Of a stretch of 64,000 nt of DNA, positions 19,911-28,029 are shown in pieces. A program made the position numbers and the translations under genes. Every line of letters begins with the position of its first letter. Within the stretch, counting starts at the first letter, position 1. The stretch spans positions 372,001-436,000 of the forward strand of contig CAWACX010000001.1 in NCBI GenBank assembly GCA_963780755.1, in the 5' to 3' direction. Below the pieces are notes generated by a model, which was not told where the DNA came from, did no database searches, and saw only the letters and a list, made by a program, of their open reading frames with translations. The stretch is from JALYNX01 sp963780755 (GTDB taxonomy: Bacteria; Actinomycetota; Acidimicrobiia; Spongiisociales; ZC4RG35).

Positions 19911-19994
19911 GAAGACCCCTTTCGGCCGCTTCGGATGGGACCGGGGGAACCTATCAAATCCAGGGGGCGCGTGCCGCCGGGAATTTGGCGGTTG

Positions 19995-20366
19995 TCAGAG
20001 TGAAGAGCCGAGGGCGAGGATGTTGCCTTCCGAGTCTTTGAACCAGGAGGTCTTCTCACCATCAGGGGAGTGGAGGATTCCGTCAACGGTGCGGAAGTCG
20101 TCGCCAAGGTCATAGTCCTCGAAGACGACCCCACGGGAGAGAAGCTCCGCCCTGACCGTCTCGAAGTCGTCGACCACAAGTCGCACGGCAGTTGCCTTGT
20201 TGGTGCCGGCGTTGTCCGACGGGTAGACCTGGAATTGGGCGGTACCGGTGTCGTAGAACAGCTCGTCGCCGGGCTCGGCCGGCTCCAGCCCGAGCTTCTC
20301 CGAGTACCACGCCTCCGCCCTTGCGATGTCAGAGGCGGGGAGCTGGGGGTACATCCTGAATTGCAT
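19995..20366 (-). CDS. VOC family protein (glyoxalase/bleomycin-resistance fold)
   Basis: This 123-residue protein has two beta-alpha-beta-beta-beta modules of the vicinal oxygen chelate fold: MYPQLPASDIARAEAWYSEK at the start and GVVFEDYDLGDD followed by SWFKDSEGNILALGSSL at the end. A final Glu-Gly-Asn segment is typical of metal-binding VOC members, but metal ligands are not complete enough to name an activity. The start ATG 20366 is preceded on the minus strand by AAAGGAG at a good distance. The much longer upstream reading overlaps the oxoamine synthase gene and is rejected. Confidence 0.82.
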   Translation of the reverse strand: MQFRMYPQLPASDIARAEAWYSEKLGLEPAEPGDELFYDTGTAQFQVYPSDNAGTNKATAVRLVVDDFETVRAELLSRGVVFEDYDLGDDFRTVDGILHSPDGEKTSWFKDSEGNILALGSSL

Positions 20367-20438
20367 GTGACTCCTTTCGAGAGCCGACCGTACAGCCGGA
20401 CCGGCATCGCCGCACTGCCATTTCTGCGGAAGGGTCCA

Positions 20439-21836
20439 ATGTCCGATCCCTATCAACTTTTTCGCGGGATTGGCCGATCTTTTGACATGACTACAGGGCG
20501 CGCACCCGCGTCGACTCATCTCAAGAGCGCTTCGGTCAGAGAAGGATCGCCACCCCACGGGCCAGCCTCTGACGGCCCCATCGAAAGTGGCGGCTGGCTG
20601 CAGGACTGGATGAACCGAGTGTCCGACCTGGCGCGCCTGAAGGCAGCTCATCCCATGCTCGATGCTGTGATCGACGAGGTCGATGTGAGGCGAATCCGAG
20701 TGGGCGACCAGTGGCTCGCCGACTTTGCCTCGTGCAATTACCTCGGTTTGGACTGGAACCGGGAAGTCATCGACGCAATACCGGGCTACCTTCGCCGCTG
20801 GGGAACCCACCCGAGTTGGTCGCGGCTCCTGGGTAGCCCTGCGATCTACGAGGAAATCGAGCACCGTCTGTCGACTCTCCTGGGCTCTGAGGATGTCCTT
20901 CTCTTGCCGACGATCACCCACATTCACATGTCGGTGATCCCCGTGTTGGCTGCATCGGGCGTGGTCTTTCTGGACCAAAGGGCGCACAAGACAATCTTCG
21001 ACGGCTGCAGCGTTGCTCGGGGCAACGGGGCCACCATCCATCGTTTTCGGCATAACGACTACGAGCACCTAGAGCAACTTCTGAAGTCGGATCGTCGCAC
21101 TCCGCGGGTCATTGCAACCGATGGTGTCAACTCGATGACTGGAAACGCCCCGGACACTCATGAGTTGGCGCGCCTCGCTCGTGAGTACGACGCGTTGCTC
21201 TACATCGATGACGCTCATGGTTTCGGAGTGGTGGGCCATCGGGACCCACACGAGTTGAGTCATTACGGGGTGTCCGGTGATGGCCTGATCCGACATCACG
21301 GTGAGACCTACGAGAACGTGGTGTTCGTTGCCGGGATGTCCAAGGCGTATTCGTCACTGCTTGCGTTTCTGGCAGTTCCTACCCCGCTCAAGGACCTGCT
21401 CAAGGTGGCGGCACCCCCTTACCTGTTCTCAGGGCCTTCGCCAGTCGCCACGCTCGCCAGCGCGCTGGTCGGACTCGAGGTCAACGAGCGGAACGGTGAC
21501 CGGTATCGCTACGAGATATTTCGAAAGACACGTGCTGTGCTCGAGTGCCTCGACGACCTGGGCATCTACACACCCAACAGCTCGGGTTTCCCCATTGTCG
21601 AGATCCCGTTGGCCCGGCACGAAGATATCGACGGGGTGGGCCGCTTTCTATTCGAGCGAGGTATCTATGTGACCCTCGCCGCATACCCGCTGGTGCCCAA
21701 GCGTGAGGTCGGTTTCAGGGTTCAAATCACCAGTGCCAACGATGACGATCAGATTGAGCACCTGTGCGAGGTCATGGTCGATTTGGCGAGACGTTTCGCA
21801 TTCCAGCCCTCAGACACCACGAGGCAAGCGAGCTGA
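20439..21836 (+). CDS. PLP-dependent alpha-oxoamine synthase-like enzyme (BioF/Kbl/SPT/CqsA superfamily)
   Basis: This 465-residue fold-type I PLP enzyme condenses an acyl-CoA with an amino acid. Superfamily landmarks are FASCNYLGLD, the glycine-poor substrate segment WSRLLGSPAIYEE, the cofactor-stacking region LDQRAHKTIFDG, the Asp/His motif IDDAHGFGVVG and the PLP lysine in FVAGMSKAYSSLL. An N-terminal extension of about 80 residues precedes the core. No biotin, threonine-degradation or sphingolipid genes are nearby. Its partner gene, beginning 2 bp after the stop, encodes a membrane histidine kinase, then an MFS exporter. That recalls the CqsA/CqsS and LqsA/LqsS arrangement, but the link is inference. 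ATG 20439 has GGAAGGG upstream; ATG 20487 is possible. Confidence 0.85.
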   Translation: MSDPYQLFRGIGRSFDMTTGRAPASTHLKSASVREGSPPHGPASDGPIESGGWLQDWMNRVSDLARLKAAHPMLDAVIDEVDVRRIRVGDQWLADFASCNYLGLDWNREVIDAIPGYLRRWGTHPSWSRLLGSPAIYEEIEHRLSTLLGSEDVLLLPTITHIHMSVIPVLAASGVVFLDQRAHKTIFDGCSVARGNGATIHRFRHNDYEHLEQLLKSDRRTPRVIATDGVNSMTGNAPDTHELARLAREYDALLYIDDAHGFGVVGHRDPHELSHYGVSGDGLIRHHGETYENVVFVAGMSKAYSSLLAFLAVPTPLKDLLKVAAPPYLFSGPSPVATLASALVGLEVNERNGDRYRYEIFRKTRAVLECLDDLGIYTPNSSGFPIVEIPLARHEDIDGVGRFLFERGIYVTLAAYPLVPKREVGFRVQITSANDDDQIEHLCEVMVDLARRFAFQPSDTTRQAS

Positions 21837-21838
21837 TC

Positions 21839-24061
21839 ATGGCGACAGGTGAGCTGCAGCGACTCATGGCCAGACCGGAGTCGTTTGGGCCTCGCTTCAC
21901 CCTCACGAGGGAGTCGGGGTGGAAGGTTTACCTACTGCTCGGCTCCCTGATACTGGCTGGATTCCTCCTGATCCCGACGTTGCGGGTGGGGCCGCTGTTC
22001 AACATGATCGCGTTGTCGGGAGCGCTCGCCATCATCTTCACTCTGGGTCGCCACCGTCCCGAGCAGCGCATCCCCTGGCTGTTGGTTGCGGTAGGTCAGA
22101 TCGTCTTCGTGGGCGGCGACATCATCACCTACAACTATGAGCGGTTCTTCGGAGTCGAGCCGCCTTTCCCCTCGCTGGGCGACCTCTTCTACCTGAGCGT
22201 CTACCCGTTCCTGATTGCGGGGATTCTCCTCATGATTCGCCGCCGGTCTCCGGGTCGAGATCGGGCGAGCCTCATCGACTCGCTGATCATCGGATTCGGC
22301 GTCGGCACCTTGTCCTGGGTGTTCCTCATCGCGCCCTACCTCTACGACCCCACCCTGACCGTCTATCAGAAACTCGTCGCCATGGCCTATCCATTGATGG
22401 ATCTGGTCTTGCTCACGGTGGCGGTTCGTCTCGGCATGGGGGCGGGTAAACGGTCCGTCGGTTTCTATCTGATGATGGCCTCGATCGGAGTCCTGTTCGT
22501 GACCGATGTCATCTACGGCTGGATCGTTCTCCATGGGGGTTACGACAACACCACGGGGTACCTCGAGGCGGGGTGGGGGATGTTCTACCTCCTCCTGGGG
22601 GCAGCCGCGCTTCACCTGACCACACCACTGATCGAAACACCCGAGCCCGAGCACGAGGCCACCCAGCCTCGGCTCCGGATCCTGCTTCTGGCATGTGCCG
22701 CCTTGATGGCTCCGACGGTGAACATCGTCCAATCGTTGCGCGGGGAAGCCATCGACGTGCCGATCGTCTCCGCCGCCGCTGCGTTGATGTTCATCTTCGT
22801 GCTGATGCGACTCAACGGACTGATGGTGGACATCAGTCAGTACCGAAGAACAGCTCGAGCGCTTACCGAAGCAGAGGCCAAGTACCGATCATTGGTTGAA
22901 GGGCTCCCCGCGGTGGTTTACGTCGCCGACTTCGGGGAGCAGGGCGACTTCACTTATGTCAGCCCCCAGATCGAGTCAGTGCTGGGCTTCACCCCTGATG
23001 AGTTCCAGACCGCCGCCTTCTGGAAGGAGCGCATCATCCCCGAGGACAGGGCTCGCGCCGTCGACGCCGAGCTACGCCTGGCGGGGGGGAACGCCCGACT
23101 CGAGGTCGAGTATCGGATGCTCGGGAAGGACGGGCAGGTTGTGTGGATCAGGGAGGATGCAGACGCGGTCCGCGACGAGAACGGCATTCCCCTCTATCTG
23201 CAGGGTGTGATGTATGACATCACCGAGCAGAAGACCATCGAACAGAAGTTGGTCAAGGCGCTGGCCGCCGAGAAGGAAACGAATCGCATTCGCTCTGAGT
23301 TCGTACTCATGATCAACCATGAGCTGCGCACGCCACTCACGAGTGTGGTCTCAGGCGCCGAGGTGCTCGCCGACTTCGGGCTGTCCGAGGATGACCGACA
23401 GATGATCATCGCCGACATGCTGCGTGATGGCCGAAGACTCGACGGGCTCATCTCCCAGATGCTGACTGTGGCTCGCATCGAGAACAGCGGGCTCAACTTC
23501 AGCCTGACCAGGACAGAGGTGAGTCAGGTGCTCGAGCGAATCAGGCAGACGGCCGACAGCCGGCTCTACGCATTGGACGACGCCTGGGCTGGCGATGCAG
23601 TGGTCCACACCGATCGCGAGGCCCTCGTCCAGCTGCTGACCTCGCTTGCCGACAACGCGTTCACTCACGGGGCATCGAAGGTGGCGATCCAGGTCACCCC
23701 AACCCTCCGCTTCAACCCCATACACACGGTGGGGACCCAACCCCAGCAGACGTTGTTCTTCCTGGTATTGGACAATGGGCCTGGAATCGACCACGAGTTC
23801 CTGCCTCGAGCCTTCGAAAAGTTCGAGAAGCACAGCCGGAGCTCTGGTACTGGGCTCGGCCTCTACCTGGCCCGGCTCATGGTCGAGGCAATGCAAGGCG
23901 CCATCTCGGTCCATACCGGGCCGAGTGGCACGATCATGGCCGTGGCGATACCACTGGTGTCGGTCGACGGGCCGCCCGCGGACGGCGATCCGAGCTTTAA
24001 CGGCAACGGGCTCGAAACCACCCAGCTTTCCCAACGCCTGTCATCGGCACTGGCTGAATAA
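21839..24061 (+). CDS. Membrane-bound PAS sensor histidine kinase
   Basis: This 740-residue protein carries about eight to ten N-terminal membrane helices (residues about 30-325), a PAS domain (about 350-475, with YVSPQIESVLGFTPDEF), a HisKA dimerisation domain with phosphoacceptor His in INHELRTPLTS (about 494), and an HATPase_c domain with DNGPGI and GTGLGLYLARLM. The membrane region, with FPSLGDLFYLSVYPFL, resembles an uncharacterised actinobacterial sensory module also seen in front of GGDEF proteins. No response regulator gene is adjacent. The ATG lies 2 bp after the synthase stop and the stop overlaps the MFS start, so the three genes are one transcription unit. The signal sensed is unknown. 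Confidence 0.9.
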   Translation: MATGELQRLMARPESFGPRFTLTRESGWKVYLLLGSLILAGFLLIPTLRVGPLFNMIALSGALAIIFTLGRHRPEQRIPWLLVAVGQIVFVGGDIITYNYERFFGVEPPFPSLGDLFYLSVYPFLIAGILLMIRRRSPGRDRASLIDSLIIGFGVGTLSWVFLIAPYLYDPTLTVYQKLVAMAYPLMDLVLLTVAVRLGMGAGKRSVGFYLMMASIGVLFVTDVIYGWIVLHGGYDNTTGYLEAGWGMFYLLLGAAALHLTTPLIETPEPEHEATQPRLRILLLACAALMAPTVNIVQSLRGEAIDVPIVSAAAALMFIFVLMRLNGLMVDISQYRRTARALTEAEAKYRSLVEGLPAVVYVADFGEQGDFTYVSPQIESVLGFTPDEFQTAAFWKERIIPEDRARAVDAELRLAGGNARLEVEYRMLGKDGQVVWIREDADAVRDENGIPLYLQGVMYDITEQKTIEQKLVKALAAEKETNRIRSEFVLMINHELRTPLTSVVSGAEVLADFGLSEDDRQMIIADMLRDGRRLDGLISQMLTVARIENSGLNFSLTRTEVSQVLERIRQTADSRLYALDDAWAGDAVVHTDREALVQLLTSLADNAFTHGASKVAIQVTPTLRFNPIHTVGTQPQQTLFFLVLDNGPGIDHEFLPRAFEKFEKHSRSSGTGLGLYLARLMVEAMQGAISVHTGPSGTIMAVAIPLVSVDGPPADGDPSFNGNGLETTQLSQRLSSALAE

Positions 24062-25356
24062 TGGAGCACCGTTCGGTGCCTGAGGATGGGAGCGGCGCCT
24101 TCAGGCTCTTCCGACCGCTGCGGATCCGGGACTTCAGATTGTTGTGGTCCGGCCTCGTCGTCTCTCTGATCGGGGATGGGATGTTCCTGATCGCCATGGC
24201 GTGGCAGGTATACGAGCTCTCCGATGCCCCGAGTGCCCTGGCAATGGTCGGGCTGTCAATGTCGATACCTCATGTCTTGTTTCTGCTGATCGGGGGGGTG
24301 GTCACCGATCGCGTTGATCGTAGGAAGGTGATGATCGGGGCCGATCTGGTGCGCGGGCTGGCGGTGGGTCTGCTTGGCCTCCTCGCAGTGAGCGGAAACA
24401 TCGCTCTCTGGCACATCGTGGCCCTCGTGGCTGTCTACGGAGCCGGCAACGCATTCTTCGGCCCGGCGTTCGATGCCATCGTCCCCGACGTCGTCCCACC
24501 CGAGCTCCTTACGCAGGCGAACTCAATGGACCAACTCGTCCGGCCTGCGGCATGGCAAATGGCGGGGCCCGCCATCGGGGGAGTGGTCGTCGGGGTGCTC
24601 GGAGCCGGCGCGGCATTCCTCATCGACGCCGGAACGTTTGCGATCTCGATCTGGGCACTCTCTCTGATCAGGTCGAAGGTCAGCGATGAGCCGGGCGAGA
24701 CCGAGGGATCCCTCTTCGAAGAAGTAGCGGTGGGTCTTCGCTATGTCCGGCAGCGGGTCTGGCTCTGGGGCACTTTCCTCGCCGCGACCGTCGGCTACCT
24801 CATGTTCCTGGGACCGGTCGAGGTGCTCCTCCCTTACGTCGTCAAGAACGAGATGGGCGGCTCGGCTACCGACCTCGGGTTCATCCTTGCTGTCGGAGGG
24901 ATTGGCGCCATCGGTGCCGCGATGTTCATGAGTGCTCGTGGGATTCCACGAAGGAACATGACATTCATCTACGTCACCTGGACCATCTCCACCTTGGCGG
25001 TGGCCGGCTACGGGCTGGCCAACTATCCATGGCAGGCGATGGTCGCGGCGTTCATCTTCGGCTCATTCGAGGCCGCCGGTCTCATCGCGTGGATCACCAC
25101 GAAACACCGGCTGGTGCCCCGTCATCTCCTGGGGCGGGTTTCGAGCCTGGATTGGTTCATCTCGATCGGTCTCCTCCCGGTCTCCTACGCGCTCACGGTT
25201 CCGGCGGCCGAGTACTTGGGTCCCCGTACCAGCTTGATCGCTGCTGGCGTCTTGGGAGCAGCCGGCACCCTCGCCTTCCTGTTTCTCCCCGGAATGCGTG
25301 ATCCCGAGGAGATGCAGCCAGCTCTTTCCGGCCCGGTCGAACTGACCACTGCCTGA
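24061..25356 (+). CDS. MFS transporter (EntS/MFS_3-like exporter)
   Basis: This 431-residue protein has 12 predicted membrane helices. The N-terminal FRLFRPLRIRDFRLLWSG, and the loop GGVVTDRVDRRKVMIGADL between helices 2 and 3, match the enterobactin-exporter/multidrug group of the major facilitator superfamily, whose members mostly export small molecules. The start overlaps the kinase stop (TAATG at 24059-24063). Its position after an oxoamine synthase and a kinase suggests it exports the synthase product; this is inference only. The C-terminus is followed by a non-coding stretch leading to a tRNA gene. Confidence 0.9.
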   Translation: MEHRSVPEDGSGAFRLFRPLRIRDFRLLWSGLVVSLIGDGMFLIAMAWQVYELSDAPSALAMVGLSMSIPHVLFLLIGGVVTDRVDRRKVMIGADLVRGLAVGLLGLLAVSGNIALWHIVALVAVYGAGNAFFGPAFDAIVPDVVPPELLTQANSMDQLVRPAAWQMAGPAIGGVVVGVLGAGAAFLIDAGTFAISIWALSLIRSKVSDEPGETEGSLFEEVAVGLRYVRQRVWLWGTFLAATVGYLMFLGPVEVLLPYVVKNEMGGSATDLGFILAVGGIGAIGAAMFMSARGIPRRNMTFIYVTWTISTLAVAGYGLANYPWQAMVAAFIFGSFEAAGLIAWITTKHRLVPRHLLGRVSSLDWFISIGLLPVSYALTVPAAEYLGPRTSLIAAGVLGAAGTLAFLFLPGMRDPEEMQPALSGPVELTTA

Positions 25357-25531
25357 CCCTCCCCGAACGGTGTTCTAGCGACGCGGCCTCCCTGGCATAG
25401 GTCTGGTGCAGTCGCCGAACCGGGCGGCGCCGGTGTTGTGGAGGGTCGTCGGGCTCGACGGTGGCTTCCGGGCTCGACGCGTCTGTTCCCGGACCGTTGA
25501 GGGCGTTCCTGCTTGTACCCTGCGAATTGGC

Positions 25532-25606
25532 GGGCCCGTAGCTCAATCCGGTCAGAGCAGCGGACTCATAATCCGTTGGTTGCAGGTTCAAGTCCTGCCG
25601 GGCCCA
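25532..25606 (+). tRNA. tRNA with CAT anticodon (tRNA-Ile2 or elongator tRNA-Met)
   Basis: A full cloverleaf is visible. The acceptor arms GGGCCCG and CGGGCCC are followed by discriminator A, the D arm is GCTC/GAGC, the anticodon stem GCGGA/TCCGT encloses loop CTCATAA (anticodon CAT at 25567-25569), and the T arm is GCAGG-TTCAAGT-CCTGC. CCA is not fully encoded (ACCC follows). The overall sequence resembles lysidine-modified tRNA-Ile2 more than initiator tRNA, but CAT alone cannot separate Ile2 from elongator Met. The 175 bp upstream (25357-25531) hold no recognisable gene. Confidence 0.93.
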
Positions 25607-25684
25607 CCCGACAAGGGTCGACGAAAGCGCGTATCAGGGACCTCGCTCAGGTCTCTATCCAACACATGCTGTGACAAGCGAAGA

Positions 25685-25754
25685 CGTTGGGCGAGAAGCG
25701 GTGGCTAACACGGCCTCTCGTTGGGCGAGGAGTTGTGGCTAACGCAACTTCTCG
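25685..25754. repeat. Two tandem 34-bp stem-loop units downstream of the tRNA
   Basis: Units 25685-25718 and 25719-25752 match at 27 of 34 positions. Each folds as a roughly 12-bp hairpin with an identical GCTAA loop; the second stem closes with the CG at 25753-25754. The second unit pairs fully (with G-U) and the first has two mismatches. The left flank CGTTGGGCGAG is conserved. They may be a repeat family or act in tRNA transcript processing or termination. Confidence 0.6.
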
Positions 25755-25783
25755 CAACAACGCGTCTGACGAGAAATGCCCGG

Positions 25784-26231
25784 TCAGCTGACCGCAGTCT
25801 TCACGAGGGCTGCGATTTTCTTTTCGACGGCCGGGGTCCATTCGCCGATCGCAAAGACAACGGGCCACATTGGCTGGTCGTCGAGATTCGCCGAGTCTTC
25901 GAATCCCAACATCGCATAGCGACCGTCGAACTTGGATGCGGCCTTGAAGAAGCAGATGAGCTTGCCGTCTGGTCTCGCGTAGGCAGGCATGCCGTACCAG
26001 GTCCGGGACAGAAGCTCCGGCACGTTCGCGGTGACGAGCGCGTGTATCCGTTCGGCGATGACCCGATCTGCCTTCGGCATCTCGGCGATTGCATCGAGCA
26101 CGGCGCCGTTCGTTGTCGGCCTGTTTCTGGCCTCCGCGACCCTGCGCCTTCAACTCCTGGGCACGGGCCTTCATAGCCTCACGCTCCGCCGCCGAAAAGC
26201 CGTCCGAGCCGGATTTCTTCGTAGTGGTCAC
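25784..26231 (-). CDS. DUF1801-like protein, one-base frameshift
   Basis: The C-terminal 105 residues (from MLDAIAEMPKADRVIAERIH, including TWYGMPAYARPDGKLICFF) match DUF1801/YdhG-type small proteins. The N-terminal part reads in another frame from GTG 26231: VTTTKKSGSDGFSAAEREA, then a Lys/Arg-rich helix. The frames join at about 26102-26107, where one extra base must be skipped (CGGCGCCGTG in minus orientation). The whole locus is 149 codons plus one base. The GTG start has GAGGAGG upstream. Function is unknown; some relatives are annotated as iron-chaperone-like. It is one of three DUF1801-type genes within 4.3 kb. Confidence 0.78.
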
Positions 26232-26324
26232 TCTTGTCCTCCTCTTGGGGTTCGTCAGTGACACTACGGGCGAAGCGGTGGGATCGCTTCTCGAATCCTG
26301 CTCGATCGGGCCGCGGACGACGGG

Positions 26325-26576
26325 TCAAGTGGCTGTATCGAATGACTCCTCAGATGCTTGGAGAAAAGCATTGTCGATCGCCTTTGAAGGGTCGGGCCCG
26401 TTCCAGGTGATCTCGTCTTTGTAGCAACGCCATGACGGGTCGTCGCCGTAGATCACACATCCGCCGAGCACCACGAGCCCACGCTCGGCCGCGGCCCAAA
26501 CGATGCCGCTCGGATAGCCGTACACGATGGGGACACCGGTCTCGCCACACACCGGGCAATTTCGACTGCGTCTCAC
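26325..26576 (-). CDS. Small CxxC-containing protein of unknown function
   Basis: This 83-residue protein starts at GTG 26576 (MRRSRNCPVCGETG when read with formyl-Met). It has an N-terminal CPVC knuckle, a conserved PIVYGYPSG and a later LVVLGGCVIYGDDPSWRCYKD with two further Cys, suggesting a small zinc-ribbon-like fold. Similar short proteins occur widely in bacteria and have no known function. A longer upstream reading of the same frame overlaps the next gene and is not supported. Confidence 0.65.
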   Translation of the reverse strand: MRRSRNCPVCGETGVPIVYGYPSGIVWAAAERGLVVLGGCVIYGDDPSWRCYKDEITWNGPDPSKAIDNAFLQASEESFDTAT

Positions 26577-26649
26577 CCCCGACAACCTAAAGGCCGGCTG
26601 GGACAAATCCTGCCGTAATGTCTGGCGCACGGGTTCCGAGGAGGGCTGG

Positions 26650-27126
26650 ATGTCAGACGATCGTGAGCAAGCCCCTTCGCTGCCGCCAAGATGGTTCATC
26701 CGCCTCGCCTGGTACACCCACCGCGGCTTGTACCGCGTCACCGGTGGCCGATTCGGACTCCGACGTCCGGATACCAACCGATGGGGCATGATGCGAATGA
26801 CCACCATCGGGCGCCGCACCGGCCAGGAGCGAAGTGTCATCCTCGGCTACATCGAGGATGGACCGAACCTGGTCACCATTGCGATGAACGGCTGGGCTGA
26901 CCCCGAGCCCACGTGGTGGCTCAATCTCCAAGCACATCCGGATGCCAACGTGGTAGTGCCGAGCGGCCCGCTCGAGGTCAGAGGGCGGGCAGCCGAAGGG
27001 GAGGAGAGGTCGCGTCTCTGGTCGCTGTGGCTCGAGGTCGACGCCCGGCTGGGCGAATTCGCGCCGCTGCGGTCCGGGGAGACCGCCGTCGTTGTCCTGG
27101 AGCCACTGCCGCCGACGACTGGTTAG
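26650..27126 (+). CDS. Deazaflavin (F420)-dependent nitroreductase family protein
   Basis: This 158-residue protein belongs to the Ddn-like/DUF385 split beta-barrel family. Landmarks are MRMTTIGRRTGQERSVILGY, the usual phosphate/F420-binding segment, and DPEPTWWLNLQAHPDANV. Members use reduced F420 or other flavins, so the gene supports an actinobacterial F420-using host. The physiological substrate is not predictable. ATG 26650 is preceded by GAGGAGG (26639-26645). An upstream ATG at 26527 lies over the divergent small gene. Confidence 0.85.
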   Translation: MSDDREQAPSLPPRWFIRLAWYTHRGLYRVTGGRFGLRRPDTNRWGMMRMTTIGRRTGQERSVILGYIEDGPNLVTIAMNGWADPEPTWWLNLQAHPDANVVVPSGPLEVRGRAAEGEERSRLWSLWLEVDARLGEFAPLRSGETAVVVLEPLPPTTG

Positions 27127-27135
27127 GTTGGGCCC

Positions 27136-27585
27136 ATGACCGAGACCTTGCTGGTGATCCACGTCCTATCGGCCGTCGCCTGGCTTGGTGGCGGGATGTT
27201 CAACGGCTTCGTTGGGCCGAGGATGGCGAAGGTCGGTGGCGAGACCGCCATCAACTGGATCCGGACGCTGATCGACGCCGCGTCCAAGTACTTCATCCCG
27301 GCTGGCTTCGCGACCCTGCTCTCCGGCATCGCGCTGGTGCTTTCCGATGAGGCCTACGACTTCTCGATGGCATTCGTCGGGATCGGTATCGCGGTGGCGG
27401 TGATCGCCCTGATCCTGGCCTTCAGCATCCTGCGGCCATCCGCGGTCAAGGCGCTGGCCGCGGCGGAGGCTGGAGACTTCCCCTCGGTTGGCCTGCATGC
27501 GAAGCGTGCCGCGTTGACCGGGCGCATCGTCGTGGTTCTTCTTGTTCTTACCGAGATCTCGATGGTCCTTCGCATCGGCGCCTGA
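27136..27585 (+). CDS. Four-helix membrane protein, DUF2269-like
   Basis: This 149-residue integral membrane protein has hydrophobic segments at about 3-22, 50-72, 82-102 and 125-146. The opening LLVIHVLSAVAWLGGGMFNG, with an intramembrane His and Trp, is typical of the DUF2269/CopD-like group of small membrane proteins. Function is unknown. It begins 9 bp after the nitroreductase stop and is probably in the same operon. Confidence 0.75.
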   Translation: MTETLLVIHVLSAVAWLGGGMFNGFVGPRMAKVGGETAINWIRTLIDAASKYFIPAGFATLLSGIALVLSDEAYDFSMAFVGIGIAVAVIALILAFSILRPSAVKALAAAEAGDFPSVGLHAKRAALTGRIVVVLLVLTEISMVLRIGA

Positions 27586-27596
27586 CCCGGGCAGCC

Positions 27597-27980
27597 TCAG
27601 ACTGACAGGGCGACCACCGCGCAGCAGATAGCGATGGCGAGGGACACGAATCCCCACCACCGCTCCCGTTTCGAGCGGGACGCGAAGTTGGCCAAGGTGC
27701 CCAGGATGAAGACGCCGGTGAGGATCCACATTCCGAGTTTCCCTTTCCCGGGGACCCAGTTGGCGTCGATGACTCCGGCTGTCGCCAGGACGAAGATTAT
27801 GAGCGCAGGGAAGACACCAAGGCCCACGACACCGCTGGCGAAACGCAAACGCCCGGGGAGGACACCCTCATGCCAGCCTCCCCAGGCTGCGAACCCGGCG
27901 GGTGCGCCCAGGGCGAGGGCGATGTGGAACACCGCCACCACGCCCATCAACACTGCGGCAATGATTGCGGCCGTTTCCAT
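27597..27980 (-). CDS. Small membrane protein of unknown function
   Basis: This 127-residue protein has four predicted membrane helices: METAAIIAAVLMGVVAVFHI at the start, then around residues 38-60, 73-90 and 100-125. A Gly/Trp-rich loop (FAAWGGWHEGVLPGRLRFAS) lies between the first two. I do not recognise a named family. ATG 27980 is chosen because upstream in-frame codons overlap the divergent cyclase gene and lack hydrophobic character. Confidence 0.65.
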   Translation of the reverse strand: METAAIIAAVLMGVVAVFHIALALGAPAGFAAWGGWHEGVLPGRLRFASGVVGLGVFPALIIFVLATAGVIDANWVPGKGKLGMWILTGVFILGTLANFASRSKRERWWGFVSLAIAICCAVVALSV

Positions 27981-28029
27981 TTGCGGACGATAGCCCAGGG
28001 CCTCGTCGCTGCCCTGGCCGGGTGGAAGA

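Noticed and set aside
19995..21068. Long minus-strand frame upstream of the VOC gene
   Set aside because: It extends across the oxoamine synthase start; the VOC family homology begins at 20366 with its own ribosome-binding site.
20439..21836. BioF (biotin synthesis) as the function of the oxoamine synthase
   Set aside because: No bioA, bioB or bioD nearby, an N-terminal extension of about 80 residues and coupling to a kinase; kept only as a superfamily assignment.
25532..25784. Integrated element at the tRNA
   Set aside because: No integrase, no duplicated tRNA 3' end and no change in gene style beyond it.
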